A stretch of DNA of 64,000 nucleotides from Pseudomonas kermanshahensis (GCF_014269205.2 NZ_JABWRY020000001.1:1116001-1180000), one strand, 5' to 3'; shown: positions 33,632 to 42,733, counted from the first letter of the stretch. Notes: generated by a model from the letters alone, not told the origin. Made by a program: numbers and translations.

Positions 33632-34432
33632 TCAGGGCTTACGCCCCGCCATATGCCCCAGATAAGCCAGTAGCGCATCCAGCTCCTGCTCGCTGAGCAC
33701 CGCCTCTGTAAACCCCGGCATCTTCGCCTGCGGCCACGTTCGAAGGCTTTGCGGGTCACGTATCAGCTTGCGCAAAAATGCCGGCTGGAAGTACTCGGTA
33801 GGGTTGTGCGGCAGGTTCAAGTCTGGCCCAAATTGGGCATCACCCGCGCCATTGAGGCGGTGGCAGGCCAGGCAGTTCTGCTGGAACAACGCAAACCCCT
33901 GGCGCACCGGGTTATCGGCCGGGAGCTTCGGGTCTGGCAGCAGTGCCGGGAAACGTTGCTCCACCGAAGCCAGGCGGCGGATGCTGGCGATCTGGAACGG
34001 CCACTGCTCTGGGCGGATGCCGCTGGCCTGCGGTGCTGTCCAGACCAGGTAAAACGGCCCGGCGCTCGGCTTGCCGTTGCCCAACGCGGGCCACGGCTTG
34101 GCCGGGTCTTCGACGGCCAGCCAGGCACGCGCCGGCCCTTGCTGCAGCAGCGGCGCGGCAGGCATTTCGGCAGCAAAACCATCCAGCGCCACGGCTTGCA
34201 AGTGGTCGTTCACACCCACACCCTGCAGCAGCACAGCCAAGGGGACCGCGCGATACTGCATGGGGCGCTTATAGGAAACGTCCTGCTCGATGCTGATGTC
34301 GCGCGCCTGCGGATGGGCAAGCAGCTCGGCGCTGCTCCACTGGCGCGAGGTGTCGCCCAGCTCAAGGTGCAGCTGCGCCGCCGACAGTGGCAGGCTCAAA
34401 AGCAGGGCGAGTAGGGCAAGGCAGTGGCGCAT
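33632..34432 (-). CDS. Periplasmic mono-haem cytochrome c with N-terminal SUOX-like domain
   Basis: 266 residues with a signal peptide (HCLALLALLLSLPLSAAQ). Residues about 25-150 form a beta domain resembling the oxidoreductase molybdopterin-type fold without cofactor motif (ISIEQDVSYKRPMQYRAVPL, then WTAPQASG). A class I cytochrome follows: haem site CLACH at 187-191 and axial Met238 in AKMPGF. It probably passes electrons in the periplasm; the redox partner is unknown and no oxidase gene is adjacent. ATG 34432. Confidence 0.9.
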   Translation of the reverse strand: MRHCLALLALLLSLPLSAAQLHLELGDTSRQWSSAELLAHPQARDISIEQDVSYKRPMQYRAVPLAVLLQGVGVNDHLQAVALDGFAAEMPAAPLLQQGPARAWLAVEDPAKPWPALGNGKPSAGPFYLVWTAPQASGIRPEQWPFQIASIRRLASVEQRFPALLPDPKLPADNPVRQGFALFQQNCLACHRLNGAGDAQFGPDLNLPHNPTEYFQPAFLRKLIRDPQSLRTWPQAKMPGFTEAVLSEQELDALLAYLGHMAGRKP

Positions 34433-34498
34433 GTGGAATCTCCGACCTTCAAGGCCGGCAGGTTACATGCGCGCTGCCTGTTGACGCCACAGCCACCG

Positions 34499-34594
34499 TC
34501 AGCCGAACAAACGTGTCAGGTTCGGCAGTATCAGCAGTAGAGTCGTGGCGAAGAGAATGAGCCCTGCTTGGCGTATTTTCGATTGTCTGAACAT
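34499..34594 (-). CDS. Candidate 31-aa single-helix membrane peptide
   Basis: The minus strand encodes FRQSKIRQAGLILFATTLL followed by LILPNLTRLFG: a basic start then one hydrophobic helix of about 19 residues. An AGAAGGCGG lies about 8-14 bp before ATG 34594. Such short peptides recur in Pseudomonas but are often unannotated. It sits alone between the cytochrome gene and the amidotransferase gene. Moderately supported only. Confidence 0.55.
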   Translation of the reverse strand: MFRQSKIRQAGLILFATTLLLILPNLTRLFG

Positions 34595-34960
34595 GGCGGA
34601 CCGCCTTCTTGTTGTTATTCCTGAATACCCGTTGGCTTCCCTGTCGCGTTTCGGGTCGATCGCAGTGGCGTAAGTTGACGCCTGTTCTGCTTGCCTCTTG
34701 AAAGTCGATATACAACCAACAGTAGGGTGTGCGTCATCCATGTTTGAGAACCCTTTGTTCTAATTGTAAGGCTGGTTAATTTCATTGGGTTATGAGGCCA
34801 ATGGCCAGCTGGCTGGCATGCTCTCGCTAGACAGTGGCGTTACTGCAAACGACACGCCGGCGAAATATGACCGTTCGTCAGTGCAGCCTACTTGCTTGTA
34901 CGTGCCTTTCGCGGCAGTCTCTACAGCAGATTCCCACCCATGTCGTTCAGGACTATTTCT
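34595..34960. other. Intergenic region before the amidotransferase gene
   Basis: About 365 bp; no supportable gene besides the small peptide at its left edge. It is AT-richer than average around 34740-34790 (TTCTAATTGTAAGGC), where promoters for the peptide (left) and the amidotransferase (right) could lie. I see no clear -35/-10 pair. Confidence 0.45.
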
Positions 34961-35692
34961 ATGTCGTTACGCATCTGCATCCTGGAAACCGATGTCCTGC
35001 GACCGGAGTTGACGGCGCAGTACCACGGCTATGGCAGGATGTTCGAGCAGCTGTTCTCGCGTCAGCCGATCGCCGCCGAGTTTCGCGTGTACAACGTGAT
35101 GAACGGCGACTATCCCGCCGACGATGAAGTGTTCGATGCCTACCTTGTGACGGGCAGCAAGGCCGATTCGTTCGGTTCCGATCCCTGGATCCAGACGCTC
35201 AAGGCTTACTTGTTGAAACTCTACGCACGGGGCGAGAAGCTGCTGGGCGTGTGTTTTGGCCATCAGCTGCTGGCCTTGACCCTGGGTGGCAAGGCCGAGC
35301 GCGCCGAGAAGGGCTGGGGTGTGGGCATCCACCGTTATTCACTGGCGGCGCATGCGCCCTGGATGGACCCGGAGGTTTCCGAGCTGACCCTGCTGATCAG
35401 CCACCAGGACCAGGTCACCGAGCTGCCGGAAGGCGCGACCGTAATTGCCTCCAGCGACTTCTGCCCCAACGCCGCCTACCACATTCGTGACCAGGTGCTG
35501 TGCTTCCAGGGGCACCCAGAGTTCGTGCATGACTACTCCCGGGCGTTGCTGGATGCGCGGCAGACGTCGTTGGGGGATGAGGTGTACCACAAGGCCATTG
35601 CCAGCCTGGCCACCGAGCACCAGGGCGACCTGGTGGGCGAGTGGATGTTGCGGTTCATTGGGCAGTCGGTGAGTAAAGACAGCGTGGCGTGA
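34961..35692 (+). CDS. Class I glutamine amidotransferase (GuaA-N-like)
   Basis: 243 residues. A type 1 GATase domain with the nucleophile in GVCFGHQLL, and the His/Glu pair in GHPEF; the start RICILETDVLRPEL and the internal SHQDQVTELPEGATVIASS fit stand-alone GMP-synthase-like amidotransferases, several of which cleave gamma-glutamyl compounds such as gamma-glutamyl-polyamines. The synthase domain is absent, so it is not GMP synthase. Start ATG 34961 has CAGGA 10 bp upstream; an in-frame ATG at 34940 is less likely. Substrate unknown. Confidence 0.9.
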   Translation: MSLRICILETDVLRPELTAQYHGYGRMFEQLFSRQPIAAEFRVYNVMNGDYPADDEVFDAYLVTGSKADSFGSDPWIQTLKAYLLKLYARGEKLLGVCFGHQLLALTLGGKAERAEKGWGVGIHRYSLAAHAPWMDPEVSELTLLISHQDQVTELPEGATVIASSDFCPNAAYHIRDQVLCFQGHPEFVHDYSRALLDARQTSLGDEVYHKAIASLATEHQGDLVGEWMLRFIGQSVSKDSVA

Positions 35693-35723
35693 TGGCGGGG
35701 GGCCGCACAGCGGCCCCAACATC

Positions 35724-36695
35724 TCAAAGCCAACCCGACTTCTTGAAGCTGGCATACAACCCCGCACACCCCAACCCAATCACCCCTAACACACCAAAAT
35801 ACCCGTACTGCCACGCCAACTCCGGCATGTTCTGAAAGTTCATCCCATAAATCCCGGCAATCGCCGTGGGGAAGGCCAGAATCGCCGCCCAGGCCGCGAA
35901 CTTGCGTTGCACGATGCTTTGGCGCGACGACTCCAGCAACATGCCGATCTCGATGGTCTGGCTGGCGATATCGCGAATGCCGACCAGGTCTTCCATCTGC
36001 CGCGTGACATGAATCTGCACATCGCGAAAATACGGTCGCATGTTCTTGTCGATGAACGGAAAGCTCAGGCGCTGCAGTTCTTCGCTCACCTCCAGCATCG
36101 GCGCCACGTACCGGCGCAGGCGCAAGATGTCGCGCCGCAGGCTGTGCAGCCGGCGGATGTCATCCTCTTGCAGCGAACCGCCCAGCACGCTTTGTTCCAG
36201 TTCTTCAATTTCGCCATGGATCGCCTCGCTGACCGGCTGGTAGTTCTCGGTCACGAAGTCGAGCAGCGCATACAGCACGAAGTCCTCGCCATGCTCCAGC
36301 AGCAGCGGCCGTGCTTCGCAGCGTTGGCGCACCAGGGCGTAGGATTTCGAGTGGCCGTTGCGGCAGGTGATGATGTAGCCATTGCCAGCAAAGATATGGG
36401 TTTCGATGAACTCCAGCTTGCCTTCATGACGTACCGGCGAATAGGTGACGATGAACAGCGCATCACCGAAGGTTTCAAGCTTGGGCCGGCTGTGCTTTTC
36501 CAGCGCGTCTTCAATGGCCAGCTCGTGCAGGTTGAACTGCCGCTGCAGGTTGGCCAGCTCCTCGGCGTTGGGCTCTTCGAGGCCGATCCAGACGAAGTGG
36601 CCGGGCTTGCGCGCCCATTCGCTGCCTTCGTCGATGCTGATGTTAGTGACCTTTCTGCCGGCGCTGTACACCGCCGACGCCACGACTCGACCCAT
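35724..36695 (-). CDS. corA: CorA-family Mg2+/Co2+ transporter
   Basis: 323 residues. The long N-terminal cytoplasmic part has FVWIGLEEPN and HELAIEDALEKHSRPKLE, then the coiled region VSEAIHGEIEELEQSVL and two C-terminal helices. The selectivity motif YGMNF comes right after helix 1 (GIYGMNFQNMP), which defines the CorA family. It forms a pentameric Mg2+ channel in the inner membrane. ATG 36695. It is convergent with the amidotransferase gene. Confidence 0.94.
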   Translation of the reverse strand: MGRVVASAVYSAGRKVTNISIDEGSEWARKPGHFVWIGLEEPNAEELANLQRQFNLHELAIEDALEKHSRPKLETFGDALFIVTYSPVRHEGKLEFIETHIFAGNGYIITCRNGHSKSYALVRQRCEARPLLLEHGEDFVLYALLDFVTENYQPVSEAIHGEIEELEQSVLGGSLQEDDIRRLHSLRRDILRLRRYVAPMLEVSEELQRLSFPFIDKNMRPYFRDVQIHVTRQMEDLVGIRDIASQTIEIGMLLESSRQSIVQRKFAAWAAILAFPTAIAGIYGMNFQNMPELAWQYGYFGVLGVIGLGCAGLYASFKKSGWL

Positions 36696-36757
36696 GGTTG
36701 TCCACTTATTCGATTGAACACTCTTACAGCTTGGGCTGTAAGGGCCCAGAGGGCAAC

Positions 36758-37477
36758 CTAGCGGCGTGCGAGTTCATCTTCCATGCGGTCGATGCACTGC
36801 TGCATCTGGCTGCGGCACTGTTCGACCAGGGCGGGGATGTCGCGCTGGCTCAAACCCGCGGTAGCAATCGGCGGCAGCGAGCGTACGATCACCGTCCGCT
36901 GCCGCCAGCTGTTCAGGTTCAAACGCCGGGCATAGCGGCTGACGCACACCGGCACGATCGGTACACCGGCTTCGATGGCCATGTGAAAGGCGCCTTTCTT
37001 GAACGCCAGCAGGTGCTCTGCCGGGTTGCGGGTGCCCTCGGGGAAAATCCAGATCGATGTATCGTCCTGCAGCACCCGCGTGGTCTTTTGCAGCGCCTTG
37101 CGCGCCTGGTAGGCATTCTTGCGGTCGACCAGCACGTTGCCGCCCAGCCAGAACAGCTGGCCGAACAACGGGATCCAGCCCAGGCTTTTTTTACCAATAG
37201 CCACGGTGCGCCGCGGCACGGCCTGGCCAATGAGGAACAGGTCGAAATTGGACTGATGGTTGGCGATGATGACGCAACCGGGCGGGTGATCGAACAATGG
37301 GCCGACTTCGGCTTTGACCTTGACGCGCATCAGCCAGGCGGCCGGCACGCTATAAAGCCGGGCAAATACCCGGCTGTTGTCGGGGTTGAAGGGGCGGCAC
37401 AGGCCGATAATCAGGCCGACGGCGCCAACCAACAGAAAATGCAGGGCCAGCAGGAGCATGCGCAACGAATAAAGCAT
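36758..37477 (-). CDS. plsC: 1-acyl-sn-glycerol-3-phosphate acyltransferase (PlsC family)
   Basis: 239 residues. One or two N-terminal helices (SLRMLLLALHFLLVGAVGLIIG) precede the acyltransferase domain with NHQSNFD (His74, Asp79), motif II GGNVLVDR, motif III FPEGTRN and motif IV VPIVPVCVS. It transfers an acyl chain to lysophosphatidic acid to give phosphatidic acid at the inner membrane. The frame extends upstream; ATG 37477 is chosen because it starts at the membrane segment. ATG 37504 is possible. Pseudomonas often has several PlsC paralogs. Confidence 0.92.
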   Translation of the reverse strand: MLYSLRMLLLALHFLLVGAVGLIIGLCRPFNPDNSRVFARLYSVPAAWLMRVKVKAEVGPLFDHPPGCVIIANHQSNFDLFLIGQAVPRRTVAIGKKSLGWIPLFGQLFWLGGNVLVDRKNAYQARKALQKTTRVLQDDTSIWIFPEGTRNPAEHLLAFKKGAFHMAIEAGVPIVPVCVSRYARRLNLNSWRQRTVIVRSLPPIATAGLSQRDIPALVEQCRSQMQQCIDRMEDELARR

Positions 37478-37565
37478 GGGATGACTCACACCAGATAGTC
37501 GCATTCCAGTGTACGACTGTGCACTCAAAGAGGCAAACCTGGGGTGAGTCTGTCGATCGGCAGGG

Positions 37566-38255
37566 TTAGCCCATGTGGCGCTGATCCAGCTCGATAGCCT
37601 TGTCCAGAGCCTCCAGTAGGCCCTTGCGCACCTTCAGCTTGGTGTTTTTGTGCGCCAGCATGTTCAGCTTCTTCAGTTCACGGGCAGCTGCCAGGGCCGC
37701 CTCGTGCAGTTGCTCGGCCGGCACCACCTTGTCGAGGAAGCCGGCGTCCAGTGCGCCTTGCGGGTCGAAGATCTCGGCGTTGATCACCGAGCGGTGGAAG
37801 GCCGAGCGGCGCAGGCGGTCGCGGGCCAGTTCGATGCCGGCATGGTGCATGGTCATGCCGATCTGCACTTCGTTCAGGCAGACCTTGTAGGGACCGTCGA
37901 CACCAATGCGGTAGTCGGCCGACAGCAGCAGGAAGGCCCCTTTGGCCACGGCATTACCGGGGCAGGCGACGATCACCGGGAACGGGTGCGACAGCAGGCG
38001 GCGGGCGAGGGTGGAGCCGGCGGTAACCAGGCCTATCGCCTCTTTGGGGCCACTGGTCATGACCTTGAGGTCGTAGCCGCCAGACAGAATGCCCGGCTGC
38101 CCGGTGATGATCACCACGGCACGTTCCTGTTCGGCGCGGTCGAGGGCGGCGTTGAAGGCAGTGATGACATCCGGCGAGATGGCGTTGACCTTGCCGTTGT
38201 TCAGGGTCAGGGTGGCGATGCCGTCTTCGGCGTGGTAGGTAATCAGCTCGCTCAT
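37566..38255 (-). CDS. Crotonase/enoyl-CoA hydratase family protein
   Basis: 229 residues with the crotonase fold. The N-terminal ATLTLNNGKVNAIS, the oxyanion segment LSGGYDLKVM, and PGNAVAKGAFLLLSADYRIG are typical. The usual catalytic Glu pair of hydratases is not clearly present (AKGAF replaces the common AxGGG), so the reaction may be isomerisation, hydrolysis or another CoA-thioester step. No fatty acid operon surrounds it. ATG 38255 has AAAGGACTC upstream. Downstream on the opposite side lies tRNA-Ser. Confidence 0.9.
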   Translation of the reverse strand: MSELITYHAEDGIATLTLNNGKVNAISPDVITAFNAALDRAEQERAVVIITGQPGILSGGYDLKVMTSGPKEAIGLVTAGSTLARRLLSHPFPVIVACPGNAVAKGAFLLLSADYRIGVDGPYKVCLNEVQIGMTMHHAGIELARDRLRRSAFHRSVINAEIFDPQGALDAGFLDKVVPAEQLHEAALAAARELKKLNMLAHKNTKLKVRKGLLEALDKAIELDQRHMG

Positions 38256-38387
38256 TGCAGAGTCCTTTTGTTGGCGTGGCGACGACGTTACCCAGCGCCG
38301 TGGGCCAGGTAAAGCAGCAAGGCTGACTGGCCGGTCAGCGTTTACCGGGCCTCAAATGCAAATGCATGAAAAATTTGAAAAAAATGC

Positions 38388-38416
38388 TTGCCAAAGGAAA
38401 GGCCTTCCACTAAATT
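38388..38416 (+). promoter_or_regulatory. Promoter of tRNA-Ser
   Basis: TTGCCA at 38388-38393 and TAAATT at 38411-38416 are separated by 17 bp, followed by a GC-rich discriminator AGCGCGCC, as in stringently controlled stable RNA promoters. It lies about 39 bp before the mature tRNA 5' end. Confidence 0.75.
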
Positions 38417-38454
38417 AGCGCGCCTCGACAGGCTAAAAGGCTTGAAGAGAAAAC

Positions 38455-38544
38455 GGTGAAGTGTCCGAGTGGTCGAAGGAGCACGCCTGGAAAGTGTGTA
38501 TACGAGAAATCGTATCAAGGGTTCAAATCCCTTCTTCACCGCCA
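38455..38544 (+). tRNA. tRNA-Ser(GGA)
   Basis: 90 nt including the encoded CCA. The acceptor arms GGTGAAG and CTTCACC pair, the anticodon loop reads CTGGAAA with anticodon GGA, the long variable arm TATACGAGAAATCGTATC is characteristic of serine tRNA, and the T-arm is GGGTTCAAATCCC. It decodes UCC/UCU. It has its own promoter and terminator. Confidence 0.97.
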
Positions 38545-38552
38545 CATTCTAC

Positions 38553-38594
38553 AAAAAGCCCCCGCGCTGAAAAGCTCGGGGGCTTTTTGTTTTT
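38553..38594 (+). terminator. Intrinsic terminator of tRNA-Ser
   Basis: AAAAAGCCCCCG (38553-38564) faces CGGGGGCTTTTT (38577-38588) and is followed by further T residues. It starts 9 bp after the tRNA. Confidence 0.92.
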
Positions 38595-38626
38595 GGGCTG
38601 CTCACCTGTCAGGTGATGGCGGTCCC

Positions 38627-38742
38627 TGTAGGAGCGGCCTTGCGTCGCGAAAGGGCTGCAAAGCAGCCCCAGGTTTCAGCGTCGCCGCACATATTGCTGG
38701 GGCTGCTTCGCAGCCCTTTCGCGACGCAAGGCCGCGCCTACA
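38627..38742. repeat. REP pair between tRNA-Ser and the TonB receptor gene
   Basis: TGTAGGAGCGGCCTTGCGTC and GCGAAAGGGCTGC face GCAGCCCTTTCGCGACGCAA and GGCCGCGCCTACA, with a CAGCCCC/GGGGCTG inner dyad. Located just past the end of the receptor gene. Confidence 0.87.
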
Positions 38743-38762
38743 CAAAGGCAGTGCGCAGGGTT

Positions 38763-40895
38763 TCAGAAACTTACAGACGCTGACAACCGTGCCGTACGCG
38801 GCGCACCCTGGAACAGGTAGTTGTCCCCCAGGTAATCCCCCACATCGCGCCAGTAGCGCTTGTCGAACGCGTTATCCACGGTCAACCGCAGCACCGTGTC
38901 ATACCCCCCAATGCGGGTGCGGTAGCGGCTGCCGAGGTCGAACACGGTATAACCGCCCACCTCGACATTACCCGCCTGGCTGGCATATTTGCTGGCGCTG
39001 TAGCGCGCACCGCTCAGCAGCGCCAGGCCTGGTACCGGCAGGCTGTATTCGGCCTGCAGCGCCGCACGCAGGTTGGGCACATTGATTGCCTGATGCCCTT
39101 CGTAGTCCTCGGTCCCGCTGTTTTTTACCCGCGCGCGAATGGCTGCGGCACTCGCCTGCACTTGCAGGTTCGAGGTTACCCAGCCACTGGCGCCCAGCTC
39201 TAGGCCGGTGTTTTTCTGTTGGCCTTGCTGGACATAGGTGAAGGTGCCTTGGCCATCGGGGCGTGCGTATTGATACGCCTGGCGGATCTGAAACAGTGCG
39301 GCACTGAAGCTGATGCCTTGCCAGTCGCGCTTGATGCCCAACTCCAGCTGGCGTGACAGGGTGGGGGCGAGGATTTCAGCCGCGTTGCTGGCAAACCACG
39401 GTGCGGTACCGCCAGCCGACAGGCCTTTGGCATAGCTGGCGTACAGCGTGGTGTCTGGGCGTGGCTTGTAGATGAGCGCAGCATTGGGCAGCAACTGGTA
39501 CTGGCGAGTGTGGCGCCCGGCAACACCGGTCTCGTCCCAGGTCTGCTCGTCCAGGCGCAGTTCGCGAGCGCCGATCACGGTTTGCCACTGCTCGTTGAAG
39601 CTGATGCGATCACTCACGAACAGGCCGTACTGGCGGCTGTCGAGGCGACGCTCGCTGGCGCCGATCGGCTTGTCAGACGGGGCGAGTGCTGGCGCACCGG
39701 TGTAGATACTGCCGGTACCCAGCCACTCGTTGTAATAGGGGCGTTGATCCACCGTGCGGCGTTGCGCGCTGCTGCCGATTGTCAGGTCGTGCCCTACGCC
39801 CAAGGCATCGAAGCGGCCGTTGAGCGTGGCCTGTGCTTCATCGGTGCGGCGGGTGTCATCCGGGCTGCGGTAGTCATAGATGTCGTAGTCGCCATTACTG
39901 CCGAAAAACGCCCCCTCGCTCGAGCCCCAGGCAAACGCACTGTAATCGTCGATCACCACCTTGCTGCGCGACGCACTCAACGTGCCGGTCCAAGCCTCGT
40001 TGAAGCGGTACTCGAAACGCCCGCCCAGGTTCAGCGAATCGTTCTGCACCGGCTTGGCCCACTGCTGGTAGGCCAGGCGATCATGCGGGTCGATACCGTG
40101 TGGCACCTCGGTGCCGCCGAGCAACTGGTAACCGGGCACCGAGCGTTGTTCGCGGTGCTGGTACTCGGCGTCCAGCTGCAGCGTGGCATCCGGGTTGATC
40201 TGCCAGTCGAAGGCCAGCGAGGCGAAGTCGCGCTTGCCGTCGGCATGGTCGACATAGCTGCGGATGTCTTCATGGGCCAGGTTGGCGCGCAGGCCGAACT
40301 GCCGCTCGCTGCCGAACCAGCCGCCCAGGTCGGTGGCCAGGTAACGTTCGCCTTGTTCGTTGGTCGATACCGTCACGCTGCGCACGTCTTCGGCGCGCTT
40401 GGTCACGTAGTTGATCAGGCCGCCCGGTTCCGAAACGCCGCTTTGCAGCCCCGACAAGCCCTTGAGCAATTCCACTTGCTGTTTGTTTTCCAGGGCCACG
40501 TTCTGCTCGCCGGCGATAGTCTGGCCATTGATCCGGTAGCTGCTGGCGGCATTCAGCTCGAAGCCGCGCACGTTGAAGTTTTCGTAATAGCCGATGGGCG
40601 CATAGCTTTCCCCCACCGAGGCGTCGCTTTGCAGCACTTCGCTGAGCTTGCGCACCTGGCGGTCCTCCAGCAATTGCTGGCTGAACACGCTGACCGAGGC
40701 CGGGGTGTCGAGCAGCGGCGCGGGCTGGAAGCCACCCACCGAGGCTTCGCGCACCTGGTAGCCGTCGTTGCCATAGCTGTCGGAGACCCGCAGCGGGTCC
40801 AGCACGATGCTGTCTTCGGCAAGCAAATGAGGGCAATGCAGGGCCAGGCCCAGGCTGAGCAAGCTCAGGGGCAGGCGGGGGCGAAGCGGGGGCAT
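38763..40895 (-). CDS. TonB-dependent siderophore receptor
   Basis: 710 residues. A signal peptide (RLPLSLLSLGLALHCPHLLA) is followed by a plug domain (DTPASVSVFSQQLLEDRQVRKLSEVLQ, NFNVRGFELNAASSYRINGQ, ELLKGLSGLQSG) and a 22-strand beta-barrel ending in the aromatic ARLSASVSF, the outer-membrane insertion signal. Without a signalling extension, it is a simple transducer for an iron-siderophore complex; the siderophore is not known. ATG 40895 follows AGGAG. No Fur box could be identified in the 25 bp before the REP pair, so regulation is unclear. Confidence 0.94.
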   Translation of the reverse strand: MPPLRPRLPLSLLSLGLALHCPHLLAEDSIVLDPLRVSDSYGNDGYQVREASVGGFQPAPLLDTPASVSVFSQQLLEDRQVRKLSEVLQSDASVGESYAPIGYYENFNVRGFELNAASSYRINGQTIAGEQNVALENKQQVELLKGLSGLQSGVSEPGGLINYVTKRAEDVRSVTVSTNEQGERYLATDLGGWFGSERQFGLRANLAHEDIRSYVDHADGKRDFASLAFDWQINPDATLQLDAEYQHREQRSVPGYQLLGGTEVPHGIDPHDRLAYQQWAKPVQNDSLNLGGRFEYRFNEAWTGTLSASRSKVVIDDYSAFAWGSSEGAFFGSNGDYDIYDYRSPDDTRRTDEAQATLNGRFDALGVGHDLTIGSSAQRRTVDQRPYYNEWLGTGSIYTGAPALAPSDKPIGASERRLDSRQYGLFVSDRISFNEQWQTVIGARELRLDEQTWDETGVAGRHTRQYQLLPNAALIYKPRPDTTLYASYAKGLSAGGTAPWFASNAAEILAPTLSRQLELGIKRDWQGISFSAALFQIRQAYQYARPDGQGTFTYVQQGQQKNTGLELGASGWVTSNLQVQASAAAIRARVKNSGTEDYEGHQAINVPNLRAALQAEYSLPVPGLALLSGARYSASKYASQAGNVEVGGYTVFDLGSRYRTRIGGYDTVLRLTVDNAFDKRYWRDVGDYLGDNYLFQGAPRTARLSASVSF

Positions 40896-40919
40896 GCGGA
40901 GGCTCCTGGATACGCGACA

Positions 40920-41014
40920 CCTGTGCCGGCCTCTTCGCGGGGCAAGCCCGCTCCTACAGGATTTTGCGCAACCCTTGTGGGAGCGGGCTTGCCCCGCGAA
41001 GAGGCCGGTACAGG
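40920..41014. repeat. REP pair upstream of the TonB receptor gene
   Basis: Two 41-bp arms (40920-40960, 40974-41014) with three mismatches and a 13-bp loop. Located between the start of the receptor gene and the stop of the upstream gene on the same strand. Confidence 0.9.
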
Positions 41015-41077
41015 CCATGAAAAAGGCGGCATCTTAACAGCCGCCTTCAACATTGGACGATCACGCCCGCGCGATAT

Positions 41078-41458
41078 TCAGTCGTTGCTGGCCGGGCGCT
41101 TGTGCTGGCGCCAGTTGTCGTCGATCTTCGACCAGGTCTTGCCATCGGTGACGGCCAGCAGTTTGCGCCCGTCCTTGAAGGTGGCGAGGAAGGTGGCTTC
41201 TTCTTCCTTGCCACCGAGCCAGAGCCCGGCCAGCAGCCCCACCGGCCCGGCCACCAAGGCCCCAGCTACACCCCAGCCAAGGGCGGTACCCAGGCTGCGG
41301 CTGGACTCCAAACTGGACAGCTTGAGGTCACTGATGCGTGCGAGTGAGATCCGCTCGCCAGGCGAGGGGCTGCGCGGGGTCTTGAGTGTGAGCGATCCGT
41401 TGCGATACTCGCCTTCACCTTGCAAGAAATCGCCGGATCGAACCGTGAGTCTTGTCAT
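41078..41458 (-). CDS. Glycine-zipper protein of unknown function
   Basis: 126 residues. Start TRLTVRSGDFLQGEGEYRNGSLTL is strand-rich; a glycine-zipper hydrophobic segment (SLGTALGWGVAGALVAGPVGLLAGLWLGG, about 56-84) follows, then an acidic patch and TFLATFKDGRKLLAVTDGKTW. It may associate with membranes or fold as a soluble helical hairpin. Not assigned to a characterised family. ATG 41458 has GAAGGACG upstream. It lies between the receptor and an MFS gene, all on the minus strand. Confidence 0.8.
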   Translation of the reverse strand: MTRLTVRSGDFLQGEGEYRNGSLTLKTPRSPSPGERISLARISDLKLSSLESSRSLGTALGWGVAGALVAGPVGLLAGLWLGGKEEEATFLATFKDGRKLLAVTDGKTWSKIDDNWRQHKRPASND

Positions 41459-41521
41459 AAAGTCGTCCTTCAGGGAGGGGGCATTGTCCAGCACTTACTT
41501 GAGCCCTCCCGAGGCAGGCAG

Positions 41522-42733
41522 TCAACGCTCAGGCGACGGAGGGTAGTGCGTTGCAATGTCGCGGCTGATGCGCTTGCGCTCGGCCAGCGCCCAGGCCAAC
41601 AGTGCCAGCGTACCGATCACCAAGCCGGCCACGACAATGCCCATCCAGCCCTGACGCTGGAACAACTGCGTCCCCAGCAGCGACCCCAGCGCACCGCCGA
41701 TGAAGTAGCAAGTGATATAGCCTGCATTCAGCCGTGTGCGCGCCTCTGGCCGCAGCGCGATCACCGCGTTTTGGTTGCTCACGTGTACCAGCTGTACGGC
41801 CAGGTCGAGCATCAATACCCCCAGCAGCAACGCCAGCAGCGAGTACTCGGCAAAGCCCAGCGGCACCCACGACAGCAGCAGTACGATCAGCCCGACCGTG
41901 GTGCCTAACGCCCCTTTGCCTCGGTCGGCCAGGCGCCCAGCCCAGTTGGCCGACAGCGCTCCCGCCGCGCCTGCCAAACCGAACAGGCCGATCACCGCGT
42001 CCGAGTAGTGGTAGGGCGCTTGCGCCAGCAGGAAGGCCAGCGGTGTCCAGAACAGCGCGAACAGGCTGAACGCCAGCAAGCCCAGCAGCGAGCGCAAGCG
42101 CAGCACGGGCTCTTCGATGAACAGGCGGAACACCGAGCCGATCAAGGCCGGGTACTTCAAACCGGCATGGCTGTGGTGCTGCGGCAAGCTGCGATACAGG
42201 GCCAGGGCGGTGATGGCCATCAGTACCGCGGCCAGCACATAGATGCTGCGCCAGCCACCCAACTCCGCCATGAAACCGGCCGCCGTACGCGCCAGCAGAA
42301 TGCCCAGCAACAGGCCGCTCATCAGTGTGCCCACTGCGCGCCCGCGCTGGTGCGGCTCACTCAGGCTCGCGGCCATCGGCACCAGGATTTGCGCCACCAC
42401 CGAGAACAGGCCGGTCAGCGCGGTGCCGAGCAGCAACCACGGCAGGCTCGGTGCGCAGGCGCTGATGACCAGGCCGAGGGTCGAAATGGCGGTCATCACC
42501 GTGATCAGGCGGCGTTGCTCGAACAGGTCGCCCAGGGGCGCCAGCAGCAACAGGCCAGCGCCATAGCTGAGCTGGGCGGCGATGACGATGCTGCCGGCGC
42601 CGGCGGTGCTCAGGCCGAACTGCAGGGCGATGCTGTGCAGCAACGGTTGCGCGTAGTAGTTGCTGGCCACGGCCAGGCCGGTGGCGGTGGCCATCAGCAG
42701 GATCAGGGCGCGACTGAGGGTCGGGGCGTTCAT
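41522..42733 (-). CDS. MFS transporter (DHA1-like)
   Basis: 403 residues, 12 predicted helices. Motif A appears as LLAPLGDLFEQRRLI after helix 2, and helix 5 has GTLMSGLLLGILLARTAAGF. The sequence resembles the AraJ/YnfM-like family of exporters (ASNYYAQPLLHSIALQF start). Substrate unknown. The upstream open frame is not real; ATG 42733 starts just before helix 1. It is downstream of an SDR on the same strand and separated by a short hairpin element. Confidence 0.9.
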   Translation of the reverse strand: MNAPTLSRALILLMATATGLAVASNYYAQPLLHSIALQFGLSTAGAGSIVIAAQLSYGAGLLLLAPLGDLFEQRRLITVMTAISTLGLVISACAPSLPWLLLGTALTGLFSVVAQILVPMAASLSEPHQRGRAVGTLMSGLLLGILLARTAAGFMAELGGWRSIYVLAAVLMAITALALYRSLPQHHSHAGLKYPALIGSVFRLFIEEPVLRLRSLLGLLAFSLFALFWTPLAFLLAQAPYHYSDAVIGLFGLAGAAGALSANWAGRLADRGKGALGTTVGLIVLLLSWVPLGFAEYSLLALLLGVLMLDLAVQLVHVSNQNAVIALRPEARTRLNAGYITCYFIGGALGSLLGTQLFQRQGWMGIVVAGLVIGTLALLAWALAERKRISRDIATHYPPSPER

